Shown here: positions 8,671-19,300 of the stretch, piece after piece | Position numbering within the stretch: position 1 is the stretch's first letter | Layout of the letters: each line of letters begins with the position of its first letter | DNA from: Alphaproteobacteria bacterium | GTDB lineage: Bacteria > Pseudomonadota > Alphaproteobacteria > Rhodobacterales > Rhodobacteraceae | Reading direction: 5' to 3' | Assembly (NCBI GenBank): GCA_030427405.1 | Contig: JAUHXK010000007.1 | Coordinates: 62,001-126,000 of the forward strand | DNA: 64,000 nucleotides | The notes under the pieces: model-generated | Database searches by the model: none | Seen by the model: the letters and a program-made list of their open reading frames with translations, nothing else | Told to the model about the DNA's origin: nothing | Made by a program: the position numbers and the translations under genes

Positions 8671-9995
8671 GCCGATGCCTTTGCGATCAGGTGAAAGAAC
8701 GTGCCGGTCACATTGCCGCGCAGCGATCCGGTCTGAGGTCCCTCGGCCCCTTCGGCATCAAAGACGCGTGCCAATGGCGGATCGGGCTGTTCAAGGATGG
8801 ACGAATAGTGGAATTCGTGCCCGCGCAAAGCAGACCCGATGCCATGTCCGGGCATGGGCGCCAGCAATTCTGCGCGACGATAGCCCAGATTGAACTTGCG
8901 CTTTTCATAGGATGTCACCAGCCCCAACAGACCGGCCATCTGATGCTGAACCCCGTCCTTGTCGACCAGTGCCTGACCCAGCGCCATGTACCCGCCGCAT
9001 TCGCCATGTACAGGCTTGGTTTCAGCGTGTTTGCGCAACCCGGCAAGAAAAACGTCGGCTGCGGCCAGCACGCCCGCGTGCAGTTCCGGGTAACCGCCGG
9101 GCAACCAGACCAGATCGGCATCTGGTGCGGGCGCTTCGTTCGCCAGCGGCGAAAACGGCAGGATCTCGGCACCTGCGCTGCGCCATCCTTCCAGAAGATG
9201 AGGATAGGTAAATGAAAACGCTGCGTCCTGCGCCAGCGCGATCCGCTGGGCGGGCGGGCGCGGCAGGGCGACCGACGGAGCTCTGTCGTGGTTTGCGGAT
9301 GCTGCCCGTCGAAGCGCCGCAAGGTCCACATGTTCCCGCAGAAAGGCCGCATATCCAGAGATGGCGCTTTCCAGGTCAGGGTGCTCGACCGCCTGAATCA
9401 GGCCCAGGTGCCGTTCGGGCAGGGTCAGGTCACCGCGGCGCGGCAATACACCCAGAACCGGCAGGCCGGCCCGCTCCATCCCCAACCGGGTCAGGCGTTC
9501 GTGCCGCGGGCTTGCGCACCGGTTCAGGATGACGCCCGCAAAGGGCAGGTCGGGGTTGTACATGCGAAACCCCAGCGCCGTTGCCGCAGCCGATTGCGCC
9601 TGTCCGCCCACATCCAGCACCAGCACGACGGGCCACCCCATGCGCAACGCCGTCTCGGCGCTGGACCCGTGGCCCAGTTCGCCGGGCTTGGCGACGCCGT
9701 CGAACAGGCCCATTGACCCTTCGGCCACCACGATGTCGGCCCCTTGCGCCTGTGCGGAAATGGCCCCCAGCAGCGGTTCGCCCATCGCCCAGCTGTCCAG
9801 GTTGAACGAGGCCCGGCCAGCGGCGGCCCGGTGAAAGGCCGGGTCGATGTAATCGGGGCCGCTTTTGAATGGTTGCACGGTCAACCCGTCTTCGGCCAGC
9901 GCGCGCAACAGGCCAAGCATGACGGTTGTCTTGCCTGTCCCCGAGGACGGGGCCGAAATCAGCAGGCCCGGTGGGTTCGCCATCATCTCAGTCAT
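8667..9995 (-). CDS. cobB: CobB, hydrogenobyrinic acid a,c-diamide synthase
   Basis: CobB amidates the a and c side chains of hydrogenobyrinic acid using glutamine and ATP. The protein of about 442 residues has an N-terminal P-loop ([15 protein letters not shown]) and a C-terminal class I-like glutaminase domain with the nucleophile Cys in [10 protein letters not shown] and a late RGHEFHYS motif. The start at 9995 ([10 protein letters not shown]) is preferred to 10112 because cobM occupies the upstream sequence; the two overlap by eight bases. It is in the downstream half of the cob cluster, next to cobA and cobM. Confidence 0.94.
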   Translation of the reverse strand: MTEMMANPPGLLISAPSSGTGKTTVMLGLLRALAEDGLTVQPFKSGPDYIDPAFHRAAAGRASFNLDSWAMGEPLLGAISAQAQGADIVVAEGSMGLFDGVAKPGELGHGSSAETALRMGWPVVLVLDVGGQAQSAAATALGFRMYNPDLPFAGVILNRCASPRHERLTRLGMERAGLPVLGVLPRRGDLTLPERHLGLIQAVEHPDLESAISGYAAFLREHVDLAALRRAASANHDRAPSVALPRPPAQRIALAQDAAFSFTYPHLLEGWRSAGAEILPFSPLANEAPAPDADLVWLPGGYPELHAGVLAAADVFLAGLRKHAETKPVHGECGGYMALGQALVDKDGVQHQMAGLLGLVTSYEKRKFNLGYRRAELLAPMPGHGIGSALRGHEFHYSSILEQPDPPLARVFDAEGAEGPQTGSLRGNVTGTFFHLIAKASA

Positions 9996-10782
9996 CCCCG
10001 TGGCTCCAGCTTGACCAGGGGCTGTCTGCGTTTTGCGGGCGATACCGGCGGTCATAGGTTTTTGAATACAGGCAACTTTCGTCAAACCCTTCGCCTGCCA
10101 GCGCGGGGCCAACCATGATCAGAGCCGTGCGCGAAATGCTGTCATCCAGCGCCTCTTTCAGTGTCGCCAGCGTTGCGCGAATGATCCGCTCATCCGGCCA
10201 ACTGGCGCGATAGACCACGGCCACGGGGCATTCCGCGCCATAGGCCGGGGTCAGATCGGCAATGACCTTGTCCAGATTGCCGATCGACAGGTGAATGGCC
10301 AGCGTCGCGCCTGTCCTGGCAAAGTTCGCCAGGGTCTCGCCTTCGGGCATCGACGACGCGCGGCCCGGCGTCCGGGTCAGCACAACCGATTGCGCCAACC
10401 CCGGCAGCGTCAGTTCCGCGCCCAAAGCCGCCGCGGCGGCGGCAAAAGAGGGGACGCCGGGTGTCACGCTGACGGGGATGCCCATTGCCTTTAGCCGCCG
10501 AAGCTGTTCACCCATTGCCGACCAGACCGACAGGTCGCCGGAATGCAGGCGCGCCACGTCCTGACCGGCCTCATGCGCGGCTTGGATCTCGGCCATGATC
10601 TGATCCAGGTCCAGGGGGGCTGTATTCACGATCTTTGCGCCTTGGGGGCAGTGCCCCAGGATTTCTTCGGGCACCAGCGATCCGGCATAAAGACACACGG
10701 GGCATGAGGCGATGATGTCGCGCCCCCGCAGGGTCAGCAGGTCGGCGGCACCGGGTCCGGCGCCGATGAAATGAACGGTCAT
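9988..10782 (-). CDS. cobM: CobM, precorrin-4 C11-methyltransferase
   Basis: CobM methylates C-11 of precorrin-4 to precorrin-5. The 264-residue protein begins [20 protein letters not shown] and has [11 protein letters not shown], the [17 protein letters not shown] motif and [15 protein letters not shown], all characteristic of the CobM/CbiF group of tetrapyrrole methylases. The ATG at 10782 overlaps the cobE TGA by four bases; the open frame upstream to 10947 belongs to the cobE region and is not coding in this frame. Confidence 0.95.
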   Translation of the reverse strand: MTVHFIGAGPGAADLLTLRGRDIIASCPVCLYAGSLVPEEILGHCPQGAKIVNTAPLDLDQIMAEIQAAHEAGQDVARLHSGDLSVWSAMGEQLRRLKAMGIPVSVTPGVPSFAAAAAALGAELTLPGLAQSVVLTRTPGRASSMPEGETLANFARTGATLAIHLSIGNLDKVIADLTPAYGAECPVAVVYRASWPDERIIRATLATLKEALDDSISRTALIMVGPALAGEGFDESCLYSKTYDRRYRPQNADSPWSSWSHGDD

Positions 10783-11159
10783 GTCTGTCCTCCGATGGCG
10801 ACGGCGCAGGTGGCAAGCCGGTCGTCCGAGATATGTCTTGGGGAAACAAGCCGCGCGCCCGGACCGGCAAGGTCGCGCGCAACAGCAAGGGCGGATGCCT
10901 CGGCCACGCTGCCAGTGCCATAGGCGGCCCGGCTGCGATTCGAGCATGTAAGCGTCGGCTGACCTGCCAGGTCGGCCGGGGCAACAAAATGCAGGGGCAG
11001 GGCGGTTTCGGCAGCAAACGCGGCCAGCGCGTCATGGCCTTGTTTGTCGGCAACCGTGGCCAGCGCGTGGATGACCTGCCCGGCGCGGGCCCGCTCGAAG
11101 ACGGCGCGCAGGCTGTCCAGGGTGGCGGCAGAAGAAAACCCAATTCCCGCGACCCTCAT
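10779..11159 (-). CDS. cobE: CobE, CbiG C-terminal-domain protein
   Basis: The 126-residue protein matches the CobE family, which corresponds to the C-terminal domain of CbiG. Recognisable parts are [20 protein letters not shown] at the N-terminus and the mid-region [22 protein letters not shown]. CobE is needed for B12 synthesis in aerobic bacteria but its exact role is not settled. It is coupled by ATGA overlaps on both sides, with the cobL stop (11156) and the cobM start (10782). The longer frame to 11201 lies inside cobL. Confidence 0.88.
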   Translation of the reverse strand: MRVAGIGFSSAATLDSLRAVFERARAGQVIHALATVADKQGHDALAAFAAETALPLHFVAPADLAGQPTLTCSNRSRAAYGTGSVAEASALAVARDLAGPGARLVSPRHISDDRLATCAVAIGGQT

Positions 11160-12355
11160 AGGGAAACGCTCCATTGCACCACCGGATAGGCTGATTTCCA
11201 TCCGCGCCGGGACCCAAGCGCGGACGCCTGGGCCAGCTCAATTCTCAAAAGCTCTCCGCCATGCGTTGCATGCCACTGCGCCAGCACGGCTTCGCTCTCC
11301 AGCGTGACCGCGTTGGCAACCAGCCGGGTGCCCGAGGGCAAGGTGTTGCGCAGCCAGTCCAAAAGCGCCGAACTCAACCCGCCGCCGATGAACACGACAT
11401 CGGGCAGCGGCAGGTCGGTCAGCGCCTCTGGTGCCGTGCCGTGCACCACCTCAAGCCGGTCCTGTCCCATGGCGTCCGCGTTGCGGCGAATGCGCTGGGC
11501 GCGGTCTGCGCGGGGTTCGATCGCGGTCGCTGTCAGGCTTGGGTCGCACATCAGCCATTCGATGCTGACCGAGCCGGTGCCGCCGCCGATATCCCACAGG
11601 TGCTCGCCCCGTTGCGGAGCCAGCGCAGACAGGGTCAATGCGCGCACGGGGCGCTTGGTGATCTGGCCGTCGGTTTCGAATATCTCGTCCGGCTTTCCCG
11701 TGGACATCGGAAGCGCCCGCCCCGCGCCGGCGACGTCCAGCCCAACGCACACCGGGTGCTCGAACGATCCCAGCAGGGCTTCGGTCAGTGACATTCTGCG
11801 TATGCGTTCGCGCGGGCCGCCGAGCGCCTCCATCACATTCAGCTGCGTGTCGCCAAAACCGGTCGCATCCAGATAGCGCGCCAATTCGGTGACCGCCGCG
11901 CCGTTGCGCAGCAACACGATGGCGTGCAACCCCGGTGCCAGGTGGGGCCGCAGGCGCGACAGGGGGGCGGCATGCAGCCCGAATGTGCGCGTGGCCTCTA
12001 ACGGCCAGCCCAGCCGCGCCGCCGCCAGCGAAAAGGTCGATTGCCCGGGCAGGGCCGTCCATTCCCCCGCGCCGAACTCTCGTGCGATAACCGAGCCCGC
12101 GCCGAACCAGAACGGATCACCCGAAGCCAGGACAACAGTTGGTTGACCGCGAAACCCGGCCAGGATCGGCAGGCCATCGGCAAAGGGCACGGGCCATTCG
12201 ACCTGCCGTGCGCCGCTGCCCGGCAGCAGTGACAGATGCCGCGCGGGGCCCATGACGATTTCGGCGCGTTCCAGCGCTTGACGGCTTGCGGGCGGCAGGC
12301 CATCCAGTCCATCTTCGCCCAAGCCCAGTACGGTCAGCCACGGAGTTTCACGCAT
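11156..12355 (-). CDS. cobL: CobL, precorrin-6B C5,15-methyltransferase (decarboxylating)
   Basis: CobL methylates C-5 and C-15 and decarboxylates the acetate at C-12, producing precorrin-8. The 399-residue protein is the usual fusion of a CbiE-like methylase (start RETPWLTVLGLGEDGLDGLP, then ASGDPFWFG) and a CbiT-like class I methyltransferase (LWDIGGGTGSVSIEWL around residue 265). The ATG at 12355 has a strong AGGAGGT five bases upstream. This start codon overlaps the start codon of the divergent cobK in the palindrome CATG (12353-12356), so each ribosome site lies inside the other gene. The alternative start at 12406 has no such support. Confidence 0.94.
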   Translation of the reverse strand: MRETPWLTVLGLGEDGLDGLPPASRQALERAEIVMGPARHLSLLPGSGARQVEWPVPFADGLPILAGFRGQPTVVLASGDPFWFGAGSVIAREFGAGEWTALPGQSTFSLAAARLGWPLEATRTFGLHAAPLSRLRPHLAPGLHAIVLLRNGAAVTELARYLDATGFGDTQLNVMEALGGPRERIRRMSLTEALLGSFEHPVCVGLDVAGAGRALPMSTGKPDEIFETDGQITKRPVRALTLSALAPQRGEHLWDIGGGTGSVSIEWLMCDPSLTATAIEPRADRAQRIRRNADAMGQDRLEVVHGTAPEALTDLPLPDVVFIGGGLSSALLDWLRNTLPSGTRLVANAVTLESEAVLAQWHATHGGELLRIELAQASALGSRRGWKSAYPVVQWSVSL

Positions 12356-13085
12356 GACCAACCTCCTGATCCTCGGCGGCACGACCGAGGCCAATGCGCT
12401 GGCCAAAGCCGTTTCCGCGCAAGGGATTGCGGCGGTTTATTCCTATGCGGGCCGGGTAGAGACCCCGCGTCCGCAGCCCCTGCCGGTGCGGGTTGGCGGA
12501 TTTGGCGGCGTGCAGGGGCTGGTCGCCTACATCCGCGACAACGGGATCAGCCATGTGATCGACGCGACCCATCCCTTTGCCGCGCAGATGAGCCGCAACG
12601 CGATTGCGGCCAGTAGCAGGACCCAGACGCCGTTGGCCGCGCTGACCCGCCGGGCCTGGCGCCCGCAGCCCGGCGACCACTGGCACCACGTGCCGGATGT
12701 CGCAGCCGCGGTTCAGGCGCTGTCCGGCGATCCGCAGCGGGTGTTCCTGGCCGTCGGCCGCATGCATCTTGAGGAATTCGCAGCGCAGCCGCAGCATCAG
12801 TACCTGCTGCGGCTGGTGGATCAGCCGGACCGGTTGCCCCTGCAAAATGCGGATGTGGTCGTGGCCCGTGGTCCCTTTGCCGAAGCCGATGACCGCGCGC
12901 TGATGCAGCGCCACGGCACGCAATTGGTCGTGTCCAAGAACGCAGGGGGCACCGGCGCGCGCGCCAAGCTGGACGCGGCGCGGACGCTGGGCATCCCGGT
13001 GCTGATGATCGACCGTCCGACCCTGCCGCCGAGGACCGAATTGTCGAGTGTCGCACAGGTTTTGGACTGGTTGGATCATGCCTGA
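12354..13085 (+). CDS. cobK: CobK, precorrin-6A reductase
   Basis: CobK reduces precorrin-6A to the dihydro form (precorrin-6B) with NADPH. The 243-residue protein has the N-terminal nucleotide-binding motif LLILGGTTEANALAKAV, the HVIDATHPFAAQMSRNA motif and the late VSKNAGGTGARAKLDAA segment of the CobK/CbiJ family. A GGAG lies about eight bases upstream of the start, inside cobL. It is the only cob gene on the plus strand: it starts within the CATG shared with cobL and ends ten bases inside the 3' end of convergent cobJ, so it has no non-coding flank at all. Confidence 0.94.
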   Translation: MTNLLILGGTTEANALAKAVSAQGIAAVYSYAGRVETPRPQPLPVRVGGFGGVQGLVAYIRDNGISHVIDATHPFAAQMSRNAIAASSRTQTPLAALTRRAWRPQPGDHWHHVPDVAAAVQALSGDPQRVFLAVGRMHLEEFAAQPQHQYLLRLVDQPDRLPLQNADVVVARGPFAEADDRALMQRHGTQLVVSKNAGGTGARAKLDAARTLGIPVLMIDRPTLPPRTELSSVAQVLDWLDHA

Positions 13086-13840
13086 TCCTTATCCGGCGTG
13101 AAGCGCGGAGTATAGACGATGGGCGCGCCGTCCCGTGCGATGACACGGGTACGGGATGACCCAAGAATGACCACGGTTTGCATATCCGCCATTTCGGGCG
13201 TCGCGTCGGCCAGCGTGGAAATGCGGATCGCTTCATCCGCGCGTGACACGGCGCGGGCAAACAGGATCACCCGCTCGGGTTCGCATTCCTCGCGCAGGAT
13301 TTCCAGCGTCTTTACAAACCCTTCCGGCCGGGACTTTGACCGCGGGTTGTAGAACGCCATCGAGAAATCCGCCTGTGCTGCCAGACGCAAACGCTTTTCG
13401 ATAAGAGACCAGGGCTTGAGGTTGTCGCTTAGGTTGATGGCACAGAAATCATGCCCCAGCGGCGCGCCCGCCCGCGCCGAGGCCGCCAGCATCGCGGTGA
13501 TCCCCGGCAATACGTCAATCTGAATATCCCGCCATGCGGCAGGTCCGTTTTCCAGCGCCTCAAAAACGGCGGCGGCCATCGCGAACACACCGGGGTCGCC
13601 CGAGGATACCACCACGACGCGCTTGCCCTGGGCGGCCATCTGCAGCGCGTGCTGCGAGCGGTCGATTTCAACCCGGTTGTCACTGGCATGGAGGGTCAGC
13701 CCGTCGCGTTGGGCCACGCGGGCGACATAGGGGATATAGCCGACGACATCCGTCGCCTCGGCCAGGGCCTCGGTCACCTCGGGCGTGACCAGCGCCTCAT
13801 CCCCCGGCCCAAGCCCCGCGATCTTGACCCAACCGGTCAT
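13076..13840 (-). CDS. cobJ: CobJ, precorrin-3B C17-methyltransferase
   Basis: CobJ methylates C-17 of precorrin-3B with ring contraction to give precorrin-4. The 254-residue protein begins MTGWVKIAGLGPGDEALVTPEV and has VVGYIPYVARV, VVVVSSGDPGVFAMAAAVFE and PGITAMLAASARAGAPLGHDF, all diagnostic of CobJ/CbiH. The start at 13840 fits the ATGA overlap with cobI. Its 3' end overlaps the 3' end of plus-strand cobK by ten bases (13076-13085), and no terminator is visible between cobJ and cobL other than the antisense of cobK. Confidence 0.95.
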   Translation of the reverse strand: MTGWVKIAGLGPGDEALVTPEVTEALAEATDVVGYIPYVARVAQRDGLTLHASDNRVEIDRSQHALQMAAQGKRVVVVSSGDPGVFAMAAAVFEALENGPAAWRDIQIDVLPGITAMLAASARAGAPLGHDFCAINLSDNLKPWSLIEKRLRLAAQADFSMAFYNPRSKSRPEGFVKTLEILREECEPERVILFARAVSRADEAIRISTLADATPEMADMQTVVILGSSRTRVIARDGAPIVYTPRFTPDKDQA

Positions 13841-14565
13841 GGGCGCCGCCCCTGTCCGTGGACGATGATGATCGAGAAATAAGGCGTGACCTTGGTACAG
13901 GCCTCGGAAAGCTTGGTCACCGTCTGGTTGGGCATCTGTGCAAATTCCACGATCCATGCGCGGTCGTACAAACCCGCCGCATTCAGTGCCCGTTTGACCT
14001 TGTCGATATTGCGACCGATTTTCATCACGACCAGCGCATCGGTCTGCGCCATGCGTTCGGTCAGCGTTTCTTCGGGCAAGGTGCCCATCAGAACCGTCAG
14101 CACATCATCGCCCCAGGTGATCGGGTCGCCGGTGGCCGTCCATGCCCCCGACATGCCGGTGATCGCGGGGACGACCTCGACCCGGGCCTTGTCCCGCAAC
14201 CGGCTGTAAAGATGCATGAAAGAGCCATAGAAAAACGGATCACCCTCGCACAGAACGACAATGTCTTCACCCTGTTCGGCAAGGGCCTTCAGGTGGTTCG
14301 CGCAATCTTCGTAGAAGGCTGCCAAAAGCGCGTTGTAACGCGGATCGGTCAGGGGGATTTCGGTGGTGACGGGGTATTCCATCGGGAATTCAACAGCGTC
14401 CTGAGGGATCATCCCGGCCACGATCTTGCGCGCCTGGCCGCTGCGGCCGGGTTTGCGAAAAAAGGCCACATGTCGCGCGTTGCGCAGCAGACGGTCGGCG
14501 CGGACGCTCATCAGGTCGGGATCGCCGGGGCCAAGACCCAGACCGTATATCTTGCCCGCGCTCAT
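13837..14565 (-). CDS. cobI: CobI, precorrin-2 C20-methyltransferase
   Basis: CobI methylates C-20 of precorrin-2 to precorrin-3A. The 242-residue product starts MSAGKIYGLGLGPGDPDLMS. It has the FFRKPGRSGQARKI segment, the EGDPFFYGSFMHLYSRL loop, PAITGMSGAWTATGDPITWG and the late YFSIIIVHGQGRRP typical of CobI/CbiL. The ATG at 14565 overlaps the cobH TGA (ATGA), and the longer frame to 14736 lies in cobH. Confidence 0.95.
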   Translation of the reverse strand: MSAGKIYGLGLGPGDPDLMSVRADRLLRNARHVAFFRKPGRSGQARKIVAGMIPQDAVEFPMEYPVTTEIPLTDPRYNALLAAFYEDCANHLKALAEQGEDIVVLCEGDPFFYGSFMHLYSRLRDKARVEVVPAITGMSGAWTATGDPITWGDDVLTVLMGTLPEETLTERMAQTDALVVMKIGRNIDKVKRALNAAGLYDRAWIVEFAQMPNQTVTKLSEACTKVTPYFSIIIVHGQGRRP

Positions 14566-15191
14566 TCCGCGCGGCTCGCGATTGCGTTGACGGCGGCGAC
14601 GGTGATGGCACTGCCACCCAGACGGCCCTTGACGATGCAGGACGGCACCGGCTGGGCCGCCCACAGGGCATCCTTGGATTCGACCGCGCCAACAAAACCC
14701 ACAGGGCAGCCGATGATGGCGGCAGGGCGGGGGCAATCAGGGTCTTCCAGCATGTTCAGCAGGTGAAACAGCGCAGTTGGCGCGTTGCCGATGGCGACCA
14801 GTGCGCCGTCCAGATGCGGGCGCCACAGTTCCAACGCGGCGGCAGACCTCGTGTTGCGCATCTCGGCGGCCAGGGGGCGCACGCGGTCGTCATGCAGGGT
14901 ACAGATCACCTCATTATCGGCGGGCAGGCGAAAACGGGTCACGCCCTCGCTGACCATGCGCGCATCACACAGGATCGGCGCGCCACCTTCCAGCGCGGTA
15001 CGGGCCGCCTGAACAAAATCGGGCGAGAAATGAACGAACTCTTCCAGCCCAACCATTCCGGCGGCGTGGATCATGCGGACGGCGACCTGCTCTTCGTCGG
15101 CATCAAAGCGGGCCAGATCGGCCTCGGACCGGATGGTGGCAAAGCTCTCCTTGTAGATCGCCGCACCATCGGTTTCATATTCATAGGGCAT
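14562..15191 (-). CDS. cobH: CobH, precorrin-8X methylmutase
   Basis: CobH moves the methyl group from C-11 to C-12, forming hydrogenobyrinic acid. The 209-residue protein carries the catalytic His in RMIHAAGM (H42) and the conserved IGNAPTALFHLLNMLE and GCPVGFVGAVESK motifs. Its ATG shares one base with the cobG stop (TGATG at 15189-15193), so translation is probably coupled. Confidence 0.96.
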   Translation of the reverse strand: MPYEYETDGAAIYKESFATIRSEADLARFDADEEQVAVRMIHAAGMVGLEEFVHFSPDFVQAARTALEGGAPILCDARMVSEGVTRFRLPADNEVICTLHDDRVRPLAAEMRNTRSAAALELWRPHLDGALVAIGNAPTALFHLLNMLEDPDCPRPAAIIGCPVGFVGAVESKDALWAAQPVPSCIVKGRLGGSAITVAAVNAIASRAE

Positions 15192-16330
15192 CAGGTGAAG
15201 TCCATGGTCATGAGTGTTTCCTTGGTCAGGCCGCGCAGGCTTGGCTCATCCCCCGCGCGGCCCTGTTTGACAAGATCAAATCGCCCGTTATCGCCGATCA
15301 GGGTCACGTCGGCAGGTCCCATGCGCGCGCAGCCCTTGGCACATCCCGAGACATGCAGGCTGCCGGGGACGCGCGGCGCAAGGGCGCGCGCGATATCGCG
15401 GGTTTCCACCTGCGCCTGCGGACAGAACGGCGCGCCGGGGCAGGCGTCGGTGGTCATCAGCGCGCTGGCTCCGTCGGTTACGAAGCCGGGGGCGGGTATC
15501 GCCGCCCGGCCTTCCAGCAGGATCAGCCGCCATGGGGTGACGCGCAGGGCCGCCGCACCGCTGGCCTCGATCAAGTTCTTCAGATCGCGCGACGGCAATT
15601 GCCCAAAGGCCGCGCCGTAGAAAGCCCCCAACGCACAGGGGCCGGGCACAGGGGCGTCCCCAATGGCACCAGGAGCAGCCCCACGCCAGTCCTGAGGCAG
15701 GCCCTCCACCGCCACCAGACGCGCCATGCGCCGCGTTTCGGGCGCATAGTGTTCAGCAAACCATCGTGCCAGCGCAATCAGCTTGTCGATGGCTTCGCCT
15801 TCTGCAACCGCGCGCCCGGTTTCAGCCCCATCGGCGCGCAGGGTCAGACCCTCGGGGCCGATCTCCAACCGAATATCTGCCGAATCTGCCGCCAGCAGGC
15901 GGGCCGGGCCGGTGTCGATTGCAAACCCGAACTTGGCGGGCAGGGCGGGCAGTTCTGCCAGCCGATCCATCAGGTCCCGTGCCAGCCGTGCGGTCAGATC
16001 ACCGGCCTGATAGAGCGGTGAGACCAGAATGTTGCGCCGCATTTCTATACCGGGGTCGGCATCCAGCAGGTTCAGCGCGGACAGTTCCCCAAGCAAGGAT
16101 TGATGATCGGCTTCGGCCACCCCGCGCAGCTGCAGGTTTGCGCGGTTGGTCAGGTCGATGGTGCCATTGCCGAACCGCTCGGCCAGATCGCACAGACCTA
16201 TGGCCTGTTCAGCGTTGAGGCGCGCCAACCGGGGACGCACCCGCACGACCAGACCGTCGCCGGACATCATGGGGCGGTGCGCGCCGGGGCACCAACCCTG
16301 AACGATGGGGGAATTCGACGGCGTGCTCAT
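15191..16330 (-). CDS. cobG: CobG, precorrin-3B synthase (oxygen-dependent)
   Basis: CobG is a nitrite/sulfite reductase-like monooxygenase that converts precorrin-3A to precorrin-3B with O2; its presence marks the aerobic route. The 379-residue protein has a ferredoxin-like half-domain with LTNRANLQLRGV. The Cys motifs ACPGAPFCPQAQ and HVSGCAKGCARMG fit a [4Fe-4S] cluster site near the C-terminus. Its start overlaps the cobN stop (ATGA at 16327-16330). Confidence 0.94.
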   Translation of the reverse strand: MSTPSNSPIVQGWCPGAHRPMMSGDGLVVRVRPRLARLNAEQAIGLCDLAERFGNGTIDLTNRANLQLRGVAEADHQSLLGELSALNLLDADPGIEMRRNILVSPLYQAGDLTARLARDLMDRLAELPALPAKFGFAIDTGPARLLAADSADIRLEIGPEGLTLRADGAETGRAVAEGEAIDKLIALARWFAEHYAPETRRMARLVAVEGLPQDWRGAAPGAIGDAPVPGPCALGAFYGAAFGQLPSRDLKNLIEASGAAALRVTPWRLILLEGRAAIPAPGFVTDGASALMTTDACPGAPFCPQAQVETRDIARALAPRVPGSLHVSGCAKGCARMGPADVTLIGDNGRFDLVKQGRAGDEPSLRGLTKETLMTMDFT

Positions 16331-19300
16331 CTCAGCCCCTCAAGATCGGATCGGATTGAATTCCGACGGGTCTGCCACAGCCCCGCCTCCAACAAGGCGC
16401 GGAACCGGTCCTGCATGGCCTGATGCGCCTTTGGGTTGGCCTCTTGCAGGAAGGCATCGACCTGGGCGTCGCCCAAGGTGGCGTCGTGGTAAAGGTCGAA
16501 CAAATGCGGGGCGACCGTGCCAGACAGATGCGCGAAGGACGCCATGTGATCCAGCGTCGCCGCGATTTCTGCCGCGCCGCGGAAGCCATGCCGCTGCATC
16601 CCGGCGATCCAGCCGGGGTTGGCGGCGCGGGCATGTACCACGCGGCTGATTTCCTCGGGCAGAGTGCGGGCACGGGGGCTTTGCGGGTTGGTATTGTCGA
16701 GATGATACAGCTGCGCCTTGCCGCCGGTCACTTTCTTGGCGGCGGCGAACCCGGCCTCGTGGGTGGCGTAATCATTGGCCAGCAACAGGTCTGTTTCGGT
16801 CAGGTCCTGCAAATGGACAAAGCTGTCGGCGCTTGCGACGCGCCGGGTGATGCCGTCCTTGTCTTGCGCGATATGGTCGCCTTCCAGCGCGAATGAGCTG
16901 GCTTCAAGCCACGCCTCACCGGCCTGCGCCCGCGCCTCGTCCGTATAGGTTTCGGACAGGTGGGTCATGTTCAGACCATAGCTGCCGGGGGCCGGGCCAT
17001 AGACCCGCGCCGCGGGTTCCTGCCCGGCATAAGGGTTCCAGTCGGCGGCCTCGTCGCGCTCAGACAGCGCCCGCACAGCCTGACCAAACAGCGCCGAGAG
17101 CGTCGGGAACACGTCGCGGAACAGGCCCGAGACGCGCAAGGTCACGTCCAGACGCGGTCGGCTGAGGTCGGTGATCGGCAGCACTTCGACACCCGAGACC
17201 CGTTCGGAGCCTTTGTCCCAAATCGGTTTCACGCCCAGCAGGTGCAGCGCCATGGCGAATTCCTCGCCCGCTGTGCGCATGGTGGCCGATCCCCACAGGT
17301 CGACGATCAACCCCTTGGGATAATCACCTTCTTCCTGCAGATGCCGCCGCACCAGTTCCTCAGCCAGCTTCACGCCCTGTGTATATGCGGCGCGGGTCGG
17401 CACCGAGCGCGGATCGGTGGTAAAAAGGTTCCGTCCGGTGGGCAGCACGTCCGAGCGACCGCGATACGGCGACCCGGATGGGCCAGCTGCGATCCGTTTT
17501 CCGGCAAGCGCGTCGATCAGAGCAATGCGTTCTGCATGGGCCGAGGGCGCTGGGTCGAAATTTCCAGTGACCTCGGGCACGCGGCCAAAGATATGCAGAC
17601 CGTCGCCAAATTGGCTTTCCTTGATGTCGCAGACGAAACGGTCGATGCGGGTGATCGCCTCGGCGGTACTGGTGGCCTGATCGAGGCCCAGATCGCTCTC
17701 CAGCCCGATGGCCTGCGCCTCGTCGCGGATATCTTCCTGCAGACGATCGCGGCGCTTGGGGTCCAGACCATCCGCGTTCGAGAACTCGTCCAGCAGCGAT
17801 TCCAGTCGCACCATCCGATCCGGCGTGCCGCTTTCCTTCATCGGGGGCGGTATATGGCCCAGCGTGACGGCCCCGATCCGGCGTTTGGCTTGCGCGGCCT
17901 CGCCTGGGTCGTTGACGATGAAGGGATAGATCACCGGCAGGTCGCGGATCAGCGCCTCGGGCCAGCAATTCGCCGACAGGGCAACGGACTTGCCCGGAAG
18001 CCATTCCAAAGTTCCATGCGCGCCAATATGGATCAGGGCGTCTGCGACCAACCCTTTGCGCAGCCACAGGTAGAAGGCGACATAGCTGTGGCATGGGGTG
18101 CGCGACAGGTCGTGATAATCGTCATCGCGCAGCTCGGGCGTTCCGCGTTCGGGTTGCAGTGCAACCAGCGCGTTGCCCCGGCGCAGGGCGGTGAAGTGGA
18201 ACGCGCCCTCGGTAAAGATCGGGTCAGCTTCGGGCTTGCCCCAAACGGTTTGCAGATCGGCGCGCAGGGCCTCAGGCAATTCGGACAGAGCGCTCAGGTA
18301 ATCCGTCAGTGGCCAGGAAATGCGGGCATTTGGCAGTTCGGATGCGAGGTCTTCGCCCGTTTCCCGGGGCGGCTGCCCCGGATTGTGCCCATTTTCGGGC
18401 CGGTCGCGATCCTCAGCGCTGTATCCCTGCGTTTGCAGATCATCCAACATAGCCTCGGCCGAGGCCAATGCGTCGAGGCCCACCGCATGGGCCATCTGCC
18501 AGTCTTTGCCGGGATAGGTGGACAGCACCAGCGCGGGCACTTGTTCGGCTTTGGGCTTGTCGTTCAGGTTCAGCCAGCCGGTCACGCGGCTGATGATGGC
18601 GTCTATCCGCTCTGGTTCTGCGCGGTGGGCAAAGCGGGAATATTCCAGATGCGGGTCGCGCTTGCCTGGTTCCTTGAAAGAGGCAAGGCCGGCGTTGATC
18701 CGCCCGTCCACTTCGGGCAGGACCACATGCATGGCGAGATCGGCAGGCGAAAGACCCCGTTCCGCCGCGGCCCAGGCTTTGCGGCGGGATGTGGCGAGGG
18801 CGATCTGGAACACCGGAACACCCGCAGCGTCCAGGGGCGAGGTCCCTGACGCGTCTTTGCCCGAAAAAGAGGTGGCGTTGATTATCGCCGAGGGGTTCAG
18901 CGCAACGATGTTGTCACGTAGCCATTCGGCGGCCGCCGGTGCCTTGAGGGACGGGGCGAACATACCCACAGCGGCGAACCCACGATCCCGCAACCGTTGT
19001 ATCAGGGTCGCAACCGGTGCCGTGTCCGCCGATGTCAGATAGGCGCGGTAAAAGGTGACGACGATGCGCTTTGCGTCACCTGCAAAGGCTGTCTCGACCG
19101 GGATCACGCCCCGGTCCGGGCACCATACGCCGCATTCGGGGATAGTCTTGGCTCCCATGACCGGCCCGGCGTAAAGACCCGCCGCCAGCGCCATTTGCGC
19201 CAATGCCGCCTGCGCAGCAACCTCGCCGCCGGTGTCGCAAAGATGCGCCAGGCGACGCAGGGTCGAGACGGGCAGGGTGGAGAATTCATCCAGCCGCGTA

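Noticed and set aside
16960..18849. Long plus-strand open frame (629 codons) antisense to cobN
   Set aside because: It is fully covered by cobN, which has a clear family match. Long antisense frames are common in GC-rich coding DNA, and the translation has no recognisable domain.
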